Below are positions 1 through 5,338 of a stretch of DNA of 5,731 bases, one piece after another (positions within the stretch are counted from its first letter, which is position 1; each line of letters starts with the position of its first letter). The stretch comes from an uncultured Clostridia bacterium (lineage in GTDB: Bacteria; Bacillota; Clostridia; Christensenellales; Borkfalkiaceae). The translations under genes were made by a program, and so were the position numbers. The stretch is taken from the NCBI GenBank assembly GCA_947174955.1, contig CAMWKX010000090.1, forward strand, positions 1 through 5,731, given 5' to 3'. Below the pieces are notes generated by a model. The model was not told the origin of the DNA and did not search any database. It saw only the letters and a list, made by a program, of their open reading frames with translations.

Positions 1-1169
1 TACTTAGAGCTTTGCGCCTTTGTTTCCTTATCACCAAAGGTGTTGTCCTTAAGGTACGGCGGAACACCGTCGTCGTCGCGCACTTCACGCGCGTCACGCT
101 TTGCCGCGTTCATGGCAACCTCAACGGTATTGCTTTTTGGAGCTTCGCAAACGTAAACTATTGCCTCGCATAAAGGCTCTAACCCTTCGGGGTAGCCCGT
201 CTTTTCGAATATGTACATAGCCGAGGCAGCAATATTCAGCGCGTTGGGGTCAGCCATGCCCACGTCCTCGGCCGCGTGAATCGAAAGTCTCCTTGCAATT
301 ATCATAGGGTCGCAACCCCCCTCGATAAGCCGCATAGCGTAATACAGTGCGGCGTTAGCGTCACTGCCGCGCAAGGACTTGCAGAAAGCCGAAAGATAGT
401 CGTAATAAGCGTCCTCACTGTACGACATCGCCTTTTTCTGAATGGACTGTTCCGCATCGGACAAGGTAACCCTTATACTTCCGTCGGCTTGGGGCGGAGT
501 GGTCAGCACGGCAAGCTCCAAAGCGTTATACGCGGTGCGCAAATCGCCACCCGCAACGCGCGCTATATGGTCAAGCGCGTCGTCGTCCACAACTGCCGAA
601 TATTCCCCTAAACCTTTGCGTTTATCGGTCAAAGATTTTACGATTGCCCCCCGAATATCCTCGAACGAAAGCCTTTTGAACTCAAAAACCCTACACCTCG
701 ATACGATTGCGGGGGTCATCGAAGCAAAGGGATTTTCGGTGGTTGAACCGATAAAAATTATCGTGCCCTTTTCTATTGACGGCAACAGGCTGTCCGACTG
801 CGTTTTGTTGAAACGGTGACACTCGTCGAGCATCAGATATGTACGCTTGCCGTACAGTTTCAAATTGTCTTCCGCGGTTTTTACCGCCGCTTTCACGTCG
901 GCAACGCCCGCCTGCACCGCGTTGAGTTTTATAAACTCGCCGTGTGTCGTAGACGCGACAATGTTGGCAAGAGTCGTCTTGCCCGTGCCGGGAGGTCCCC
1001 AGAAAATACAGCTGCCGAGGCGGTCAAGCGCAATGGCGCGGCGAAGGAGCGAGCCCTCCGCCACTATGTGCTTCTGACCGATAAAGTCGTTTAAGTTGTT
1101 TGCGCGCATACGCTCGGCAAGCGGTTTGGCTTTTTCCTCGTTGCCGTTCAAATCAAAAAGGTCGAACAT
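1..1169 (-). CDS. rarA: RarA/MgsA-type AAA+ replication-associated recombination ATPase, 3' end cut by window edge
   Basis: RarA-family AAA+ ATPases act at stalled or gapped replication forks, are related to clamp-loader and Holliday-helicase subunits, and bind SSB and DNA ends. I translated the minus strand from the ATG at 1169 and got 389 open codons to the edge. The first residues MFDLFD are typical of the family. Walker A is GPPGTGKTT (58-66, Lys64). Walker B is LMLDECHRFNK (112-122), with Cys117 where most relatives have Ile. Sensor 1 is IGSTTENP (140-147) and the arginine-finger region is SRCRVFEF (157-164). Further on come GGDLRTAYNALE and RGSDANAALYYAMRLIEGG, matching the C-terminal tetramerisation region, and APKSN and VPPYLKD near the edge. 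Family members are about 420-450 residues, so some 30-50 are missing; the two leftover bases TA could begin Tyr or a stop. It starts 11 bases after the hydrolase stop; the nearest SD-like AAGAGA lies only 1 base from the ATG, suggesting translational coupling. Met21 is a less likely start because it would remove the family N-terminus. Confidence 0.93.
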   Translation of the reverse strand, partial: MFDLFDLNGNEEKAKPLAERMRANNLNDFIGQKHIVAEGSLLRRAIALDRLGSCIFWGPPGTGKTTLANIVASTTHGEFIKLNAVQAGVADVKAAVKTAEDNLKLYGKRTYLMLDECHRFNKTQSDSLLPSIEKGTIIFIGSTTENPFASMTPAIVSRCRVFEFKRLSFEDIRGAIVKSLTDKRKGLGEYSAVVDDDALDHIARVAGGDLRTAYNALELAVLTTPPQADGSIRVTLSDAEQSIQKKAMSYSEDAYYDYLSAFCKSLRGSDANAALYYAMRLIEGGCDPMIIARRLSIHAAEDVGMADPNALNIAASAMYIFEKTGYPEGLEPLCEAIVYVCEAPKSNTVEVAMNAAKRDAREVRDDDGVPPYLKDNTFGDKETKAQSSK

Positions 1170-1180
1170 ATCTCTTGTAA

Positions 1181-1972
1181 TTATTTTATAAAATCTTTTA
1201 TCTCTTCAATGTGCGCTCTCGTCGTCAGATACCCGTCCTCGTACGCCTTGTCGGCGTCCTTGACGGCGTATTGGCTAAGCCCCTTCATTTCTGGCACAAG
1301 CCAAAGCTCGTTTTCCGTGCCCAGAATCTGCTTTTTCATTTCCGAGCAGTTGTAGTCCATCATATCGTAGACGCGCATTACCATCGAGATTATATTTGTA
1401 ACTTTCTTTACTTTCTCTTTCGTGTTGTCGAGAACGTCGACGGCGATTACCACGTCCGCGCCCATTTCCTTGCACTGCTGAGTGGGCACGCGGCACAATA
1501 CACCGCCGTCAATCAGCAATTGTCCGTGCATCTTTACAGGCGGGAAAATCGACGGCATAGAGCTCGACGCCGCAACCGCCGTTGCCACCTTGCCCTCCGA
1601 AAGGGTTACAAGCCGCCCCGAATAGAGGTCGCTCGCAACGCATTTAAAGGGTATTTTGAGTTGGTCGAAAGTGGTATCGCCAAGCTTGGAAACCAACAGA
1701 TTGCGCATCTTGTTGCCGCGCGTGAGCGCGAGGCGGGTTATGGGAAGCGCGGTTACGTCGATGAGCTGAACGGCTTTGAGCTTTTTAACTATGCTGTACA
1801 TTTCCTCGACGGTAAGCCCCATAGCGTAGCCCGCGCCGACTACCGAGCCCATCGAACAGCCCGTAATATAGTCGGGGCGGATGCCCTCTTCTTCGAGAGC
1901 TTTTAAAACTCCGAGGTGCGCAACGCCGCGCGCGCCGCCGCTTCCCAAAGCAAGTCCTATCTTTTTACTCAT
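1181..1972 (-). CDS. Patatin-like phospholipase family serine hydrolase (YlbK/RssA-like)
   Basis: A 263-residue protein of the bacterial patatin family, which uses a Ser-Asp dyad to cleave lipid acyl esters; the physiological substrate is unknown for this subgroup. The sequence shows the glycine-rich oxyanion-hole segment GSGGARGVAHLGVL (10-23), the nucleophile elbow G-C-S-M-G (38-42, Ser40), the ASSSMPSIFPPV segment (135-146) and the catalytic DGG (155-157, Asp155). All key elements are intact and the length fits the compact RssA/YlbK type, which lacks extra domains. I see no signal peptide or membrane segment, so it is predicted cytoplasmic or peripherally membrane-bound. The ATG at 1972 has a good ribosome binding site. 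It lies head to head with ylbJ and is followed 11 bases later by rarA, with which it probably shares a transcript. Its place beside ylbJ recalls Bacillus ylbK, but orthology is inferred from context and not proven. Confidence 0.93.
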   Translation of the reverse strand: MSKKIGLALGSGGARGVAHLGVLKALEEEGIRPDYITGCSMGSVVGAGYAMGLTVEEMYSIVKKLKAVQLIDVTALPITRLALTRGNKMRNLLVSKLGDTTFDQLKIPFKCVASDLYSGRLVTLSEGKVATAVAASSSMPSIFPPVKMHGQLLIDGGVLCRVPTQQCKEMGADVVIAVDVLDNTKEKVKKVTNIISMVMRVYDMMDYNCSEMKKQILGTENELWLVPEMKGLSQYAVKDADKAYEDGYLTTRAHIEEIKDFIK

Positions 1973-1992
1973 AATTTCACCCCTGATATAAT
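1964..1992 (+). promoter_or_regulatory. Candidate promoter of ylbJ (TTTACT - 17 bp - TATAAT)
   Basis: The -10 hexamer TATAAT at 1987-1992 is a perfect vegetative-sigma match, and TTTACT at 1964-1969 matches TTGACA at four of six positions with an ideal 17-base spacer. The expected transcription start near 1998-2000 would leave only about 6-8 bases before the ylbJ ATG. The -35 lies inside codons 2-3 of the divergent hydrolase gene. GATATAAT (1985-1992) also resembles the sigma-E -10 consensus, which would suit a sporulation gene, but I find no matching sigma-E -35 at the usual spacing. Prediction by eye only. Confidence 0.4.
1977..1984 (-). promoter_or_regulatory. Ribosome binding site of the patatin-like hydrolase gene
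   Basis: On the minus strand this reads AGGGGTGA, one mismatch from the full anti-SD complement AGGAGGTGA core, with 4 bases between it and the ATG at 1972 (about 7 from the G-run). It supports that start codon and occupies part of the 33-base gap shared with the divergent ylbJ. Confidence 0.7.
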
Positions 1993-2005
1993 AATTATTT
2001 AGCGT

Positions 2006-2965
2006 ATGATTGCGAAAAAAAATATAACAAAGATTGTCGTTTGCGCCGTTTTGTTATTCTTCGGCGGAGTTCTGATTGTCTTTCCCGACAGATATCTTTC
2101 AATCTGTTTCGACGGGCTTTGTCTTTGGGCGGAGAGCGTTCTTCCATCGCTCTTTCCGTTTATGATTATTACTTTGCTTTTAATAAAACTCGGCGCGGCG
2201 CAGATTGCCGCAAAGCCGTTTAATAAGCTCTCGGCAAAGCTCAAACTGCCCAACGTGGGCGTGCCGCTGTTTTTAATGAGCGTGTTTTCGGGGTATCCTG
2301 CGGGCAGCCGCATTTTATACGAATACTGCGAACAGGGGCTTATAGACCGAAGCGAAGCCAAAAAGCTTGCGCCGCTGCTCTCGACCTGCGGGCCGCTGTT
2401 CGCGCTCGGCACGGTGGGTGCGCGCGCTTTCGGCGGCGGCAACGCGGGTATTAAGCTCTTGTGCGCCTGCCTTATTTCGGTAGTTTTTACCTCGCTTATA
2501 TTCTGTCTTTTTTCGGGGCGCAAACAAGCCCCTCCGCCGCTTATCAAGCTTAACCCAAGCGGCGGCGACGCGCTGTACTCCAGCTTTTACGGCGGCGTTA
2601 CAGCCTGCCTCGTCGCGGGAGGGTTTATATGCTTTTTCTATACCTTATCGCAAGTTATTGCCGACTTTAACATTTTAAAACCGTTAGCTTTAATCCTTTC
2701 GCCTCTTTTCGGACAAGACGCTGCAAACGGACTGTGCCTCGGCCTTTGCGAGGCGACGGGCGGCTGCTTTGCCGTGGCGCACGCGGGCGGATTTTTCGCC
2801 CTGCCGCTCGCGGGGTTTTTACTCACTTTCGGCGGCGCGTCCATTTTAATGCAGCAGCTCTGCTATCTGACAAAGTGTGGAATTAAGCCAATCTTTTTTA
2901 TCGGATTCAAGTTCTTGCAAGGCGTGCTGACTTTCGGAATTCTCTGCCTTTTCAGTCTGTTTTAA
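2006..2965 (+). CDS. ylbJ: YlbJ-like sporulation integral membrane protein (nucleoside-recognition/Gate fold)
   Basis: A 319-residue, very hydrophobic protein with roughly eight to ten membrane segments (for example 8-26, 47-64, 148-170, 198-217, 263-283, 293-317). The family-typical landmarks are SVLPSLFPFMI (44-54), SGYPAGSR (95-102), the Glu/Arg-rich EQGLIDRSEAKKL turn (109-121), CGPLFALGTVG (128-138) and GLCEATGGC (246-254), resembling the E-x-T-x-G repeat of the second Gate-type half. In Bacillus subtilis YlbJ is made in the mother cell under sigma-E and is needed for normal spore cortex; the transported or sensed substrate is unknown. At 319 residues it is clearly shorter than the roughly 400 of Bacillus YlbJ, apparently through a short linker around 172-190. 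It has 16 cysteines, many in membrane segments. An in-frame TAG at 2000-2002 prevents any start upstream of this ATG; no Shine-Dalgarno sequence is visible. It is the only plus-strand gene, ending 2 bases from the pheA stop. Confidence 0.82.
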   Translation: MIAKKNITKIVVCAVLLFFGGVLIVFPDRYLSICFDGLCLWAESVLPSLFPFMIITLLLIKLGAAQIAAKPFNKLSAKLKLPNVGVPLFLMSVFSGYPAGSRILYEYCEQGLIDRSEAKKLAPLLSTCGPLFALGTVGARAFGGGNAGIKLLCACLISVVFTSLIFCLFSGRKQAPPPLIKLNPSGGDALYSSFYGGVTACLVAGGFICFFYTLSQVIADFNILKPLALILSPLFGQDAANGLCLGLCEATGGCFAVAHAGGFFALPLAGFLLTFGGASILMQQLCYLTKCGIKPIFFIGFKFLQGVLTFGILCLFSLF

Positions 2966-2967
2966 TT

Positions 2968-3774
2968 TCAGTAAACGCCGAGAAGTCTGAACGACGACGA
3001 AGCCTCTTTTACCTTTTCGAGCGCGGCTTTTACAGCCTTATCCGAGTAGTTGCCCTCGACTTCGAGAAAGAAGCGGAACTCGCCTGCGCTGCGCTTAATG
3101 GGGCGGCTCTCTATTTTAGTCATATTTATGCCACTGCTCTTCAAAACGTTTAACGTATCGACGAGCGCGCCGACCTTGTGCAGACAGGTGAATGAAAAGA
3201 AAATTTTATCCGATACGTAGTTTTCGGGAGGTTCGCCCTCCACGACCAAAAGAAATTGAGTGAAATTGCTCGCCTCGTCCGAAATGGTTTCGGGCGAAAG
3301 CTCGAAGCCGTCGGCTGTAAAATGCGCGCCGACTATGCCCGCGTCGGTATCTTCCGTTAGCTTATCCACGCTCTCCGCGGTTGAAGCCGTTTCGTACAGT
3401 TTTGCGTCAGGGAAGTTTACCGCAAGGTATTTTGCGCACTGTCCCAGCGCCTGCGAGTGCGAGAATACGCGCTTTATCCCGCTTTTGTCGCAACCTTTTT
3501 TCGTAATCAGTCGGTGGTCGATTTTAACCGCGGCCACCGCCTTTGCGTATACGTTCTCCGTTTCCTGCAAAAGGTCGAGATTTTGCGTAACCGCTCCGTT
3601 GAGCGTGTTCTCTATGGGGATAACAATCGCGTTTACTTCGCACTTTTTCAGTGCGGAAAAGAGAGTGAAAAACGACGGATAGGCGACCTTTTTCGCGTTG
3701 CCACCCAGACATTTCGCCGCAATTTCGCTATACGTTCCCTCCGGTCCGAGATATCCGATAATACCCTCGTTCAC
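2968..3774 (-). CDS. pheA: Prephenate dehydratase, monofunctional, with ACT domain
   Basis: Converts prephenate to phenylpyruvate, the committed step to phenylalanine, in the cytoplasm. The 268 residues hold a catalytic domain (about 1-180) and a C-terminal ACT domain (about 190-268), with no chorismate mutase domain. Motifs include GYLGPEGTYSEIAA (7-20), PIENTLNGAVTQNLDLL (53-69), SHSQALGQCAKYL (105-117), TASTAES (129-135) and SNFTQF (169-174). The last is the family's N-x-T-R-F catalytic motif with Gln173 (codon CAA) in place of Arg; the catalytic Thr172 is kept. The ACT domain has the phenylalanine-binding signatures GAL (202-204) and ESRP (222-225), so feedback inhibition by phenylalanine is expected. 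The start is GTG at 3774, supported by a strong AGGAGG 11 bases upstream; MNEGIIGYLGPEG is the right distance from the first motif. It follows the DAHP synthase gene by 60 bases with no terminator seen, so the two probably share a transcript. Confidence 0.94.
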   Translation of the reverse strand: MNEGIIGYLGPEGTYSEIAAKCLGGNAKKVAYPSFFTLFSALKKCEVNAIVIPIENTLNGAVTQNLDLLQETENVYAKAVAAVKIDHRLITKKGCDKSGIKRVFSHSQALGQCAKYLAVNFPDAKLYETASTAESVDKLTEDTDAGIVGAHFTADGFELSPETISDEASNFTQFLLVVEGEPPENYVSDKIFFSFTCLHKVGALVDTLNVLKSSGINMTKIESRPIKRSAGEFRFFLEVEGNYSDKAVKAALEKVKEASSSFRLLGVY

Positions 3775-3834
3775 AGTCGTTTTTACCTCCTTTTTTGTAA
3801 ATTGCCCCCGTAATATGCCTTAACTAACGCTTTT
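3775..3834. other. 60-base gap between DAHP synthase and pheA genes
   Basis: The longest non-coding stretch in the window. Apart from the pheA ribosome binding site I find no stable hairpin with a U-run, no leader peptide or attenuator arrangement, and no convincing -35/-10 pair on the minus strand. It reads as a plain intra-operon spacer. Confidence 0.6.
3786..3791 (-). promoter_or_regulatory. Ribosome binding site fixing the GTG start of pheA
   Basis: On the minus strand this is AGGAGG, extended to AAGGAGGT, followed by 11 bases and GTG. There is no ATG between it and the first conserved motif, so it decides in favour of a GTG start at 3774. The spacing is somewhat long. Confidence 0.75.
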
Positions 3835-4857
3835 TTACACCTTATCCGCGATATCCAAAAGCAGTCTTTCGGTGTCGCTCCAGCCGAGGCACGGGTCGGT
3901 AATCGACTTGCCGTAAACCTTATCTTCGGGCTGATTGCCTTCCTCTATAAAGCTTTCAATCATAAAGCCCTTGACGTTCTTTTTGAAGTCGTTGTCGTAG
4001 AGGCGGTTGTTCATAACCTCTTCGCAGATTCTTATCTGCTGTTTGAATTTTTTGCCGCTGTTGGAGTGGTTGGCGTCGATTATAATCGCGGGATTTTTAA
4101 GCCCCGACTTCGCGTAGCCCTCGATAACCTGCATAACAGTTTCGTAATGGAAGTTGGGAATATCGTTGCCGTAGCCGTCGACGCCGCCGCGAAGTATCGC
4201 GTGCGAAAGCGGGTTGCCGTCCGTCTTTACCTGCCAGCCGTTGAGCTTGAAAGTCTGCCCCGACTGCGCCGCGTAAATGGAGTTTAAGAGCACTAAAATA
4301 GAACCGCTCATCGGGTTTTTGATGCCGACGGCAACGTCCATACCGCTTGCAACCAGGCGGTGAAGCTGATTTTCAGAGCTCCTCGCGCCCACGGCAACGT
4401 AGGATAAAAGGTCGTCTACGTACGCGTAGTTTGCGGGGTACAGCATTTCGTCCGCCGCCGCAAGTCCGCTTGCCTCGATTGACTTTACGTTTAAATCTCT
4501 TATTGTCAGAATGCCCTTTAAAATGTCCTCTGACTTGGTGGGGTCGGGCTGGGAGAACATACCCTTGTAGCCCACGCCCTTGGTGCGCGGCTTGTTGGTG
4601 TAAATTCTGGGCACTAAAACCAGCTTGTCCTTTACCTTTTCGTTGAGCTTGCCCAGGCGTTCGACGTAGTCTAAAACGGGCTTTTCGGCGTGCGCGGAGC
4701 ACGGTCCCACTATTATTATGAGCTTGTCGCTCTTGCCCGCTATGACGTCCGACACCGCCTTATCTCTTTCCGCCTTAATTGCTTTAAGGCTTTCGGGAAG
4801 GGGCGCTATCGCTTTGATTTCCTCGGGTTCGGGAATTTTTATCTGTCTTTCAAACAT
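3835..4857 (-). CDS. aroF: 3-deoxy-7-phosphoheptulonate (DAHP) synthase, class I AroFGH type
   Basis: Condenses phosphoenolpyruvate with erythrose 4-phosphate to DAHP, the first shikimate-pathway reaction. The 340 residues fit the AroF/G/H (class I alpha) barrel of about 350 residues. By comparison with E. coli AroG, all four metal ligands are present: Cys53 in GPCSAH (51-56), His264 in DANHSNSGK (261-269), Glu301 in IESFIEEGNQ (300-309) and Asp321 in SITDPCLGW (318-326). Substrate-phosphate contacts are also in place: Arg91 in PRTKGVGYKGM (90-100), Lys98, Arg159 in GARSSENQ (157-164), Lys180 in GIKN (178-181) and Arg223 in LRGG. The SQPDP variant of the substrate loop and DANHSNSGK are, as I recall, common in Gram-positive members. 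The paralogue letter is arbitrary because amino-acid feedback specificity cannot be read from sequence. The ATG at 4857 overlaps the last 8 bases of coaD and has a GGAGG 6 bases upstream. pheA follows, giving two phenylalanine-pathway enzymes in a row. Confidence 0.95.
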   Translation of the reverse strand: MFERQIKIPEPEEIKAIAPLPESLKAIKAERDKAVSDVIAGKSDKLIIIVGPCSAHAEKPVLDYVERLGKLNEKVKDKLVLVPRIYTNKPRTKGVGYKGMFSQPDPTKSEDILKGILTIRDLNVKSIEASGLAAADEMLYPANYAYVDDLLSYVAVGARSSENQLHRLVASGMDVAVGIKNPMSGSILVLLNSIYAAQSGQTFKLNGWQVKTDGNPLSHAILRGGVDGYGNDIPNFHYETVMQVIEGYAKSGLKNPAIIIDANHSNSGKKFKQQIRICEEVMNNRLYDNDFKKNVKGFMIESFIEEGNQPEDKVYGKSITDPCLGWSDTERLLLDIADKV

Positions 4858-5338
4858 TTTTTGCCTCCAGAAGTTTTTGTACTTCGCCTTGAATTTCAGT
4901 AGGGATATACTGCATAAATTCTTTATTGAATTTTACGCTGTTTCTTATTAGCGACGAGCTTACGTGTAAATCCCCCTGCTCGGCGGGAATATATATCGTG
5001 ACCATTCCGTCCATCAGCTTTTTGCTTGCGTAATGGTTGCGGTTTTCGTACTCGAAGTCAATGCAATCGCGCACGCCGCGCACGTAAAATGGCGTGTTTT
5101 CCTCTTTTAAAAGATCCACCGCAGCGCCGTCGAACGAGCGCACTTTTATTCGCTTGTCGCTTTCGTACATTTCGTTTAATAGCGACAGCCGCTCCTCTTT
5201 CGAAAAAAGACAGCTCTTTTCGGGGTTTATCATTACCGCAACGGTCACTTTGTCAAAGATTTTAAGCGCCGCTTCGATGACGTCTTTATGCCCTATCGTC
5301 GGCGGGTCGAACGTGCCCGCAAATACACAGGTTTTCAT
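4850..5338 (-). CDS. coaD: Phosphopantetheine adenylyltransferase (CoaD), divergent substrate pocket
   Basis: Transfers AMP from ATP to 4'-phosphopantetheine, giving dephospho-CoA, the penultimate step of CoA synthesis. The 162-residue length matches the family (about 160). The nucleotidyltransferase signature GTFDPPTIGH (8-17) holds the T/HxGH motif with His17; also present are Lys41, FSKEERL (45-51), the VRGVRD segment (86-91), DFEYE (94-98) and the SSSLIR motif (127-132). ATP-site elements therefore look intact. In contrast, positions aligned by eye to the E. coli pantetheine contacts Leu73, Met74, Leu102, Met105 and Asn106 are Ala72, Ala73, Asn101, Ala104 and Ser105. The rsmD-coaD order is widespread in Bacillota and supports the assignment. 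The ATG at 5338 shares its A with the rsmD stop (TAATG) and follows GAGGAG by 6 bases; the 3' end overlaps the DAHP synthase start by 8 bases. Another nucleotidyltransferase with a related substrate is possible but less likely. Confidence 0.9.
   Translation of the reverse strand: MKTCVFAGTFDPPTIGHKDVIEAALKIFDKVTVAVMINPEKSCLFSKEERLSLLNEMYESDKRIKVRSFDGAAVDLLKEENTPFYVRGVRDCIDFEYENRNHYASKKLMDGMVTIYIPAEQGDLHVSSSLIRNSVKFNKEFMQYIPTEIQGEVQKLLEAKNV
4864..4868 (-). promoter_or_regulatory. Ribosome binding site of the DAHP synthase gene, inside coaD
   Basis: GGAGG on the minus strand, 6 bases before the ATG at 4857 and lying within the last codons of coaD. It supports an independent but coupled start at the coaD-aroF overlap. 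Confidence 0.75.

Noticed and set aside
276..1094. Several overlapping plus-strand open frames of 76-125 codons
   Set aside because: All are antisense to rarA, whose minus-strand frame is open throughout and carries Walker A, Walker B and sensor motifs in the right order.
1211..1906. 231-codon plus-strand open frame
   Set aside because: It is fully antisense to the hydrolase gene, whose catalytic motifs are all intact; its product is rich in Arg and His with no recognisable motif, and it has no convincing ribosome binding site.
1999..2547. 182-codon minus-strand open frame opposite ylbJ
   Set aside because: Shadow of the ylbJ coding frame; composition is Ser/Pro/Lys-rich without a motif. 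ylbJ family motifs clearly identify the plus strand as coding.
3025..3037. Small hairpin GGCT-TTTAC-AGCC as a terminator for ylbJ
   Set aside because: The stem is only 4 base pairs, there is no T-run after it, and it lies 60 bases into pheA coding sequence.
3457..3813. 118-codon plus-strand open frame across the pheA start
   Set aside because: Antisense to the conserved N-terminal half of pheA and its ribosome binding site; no motif or initiation signal of its own.
4373..4702. 109-codon minus-strand Arg-rich open frame
   Set aside because: Alternative frame within the DAHP synthase gene; the Arg/Gly bias is what the GC-rich shadow frame would give.
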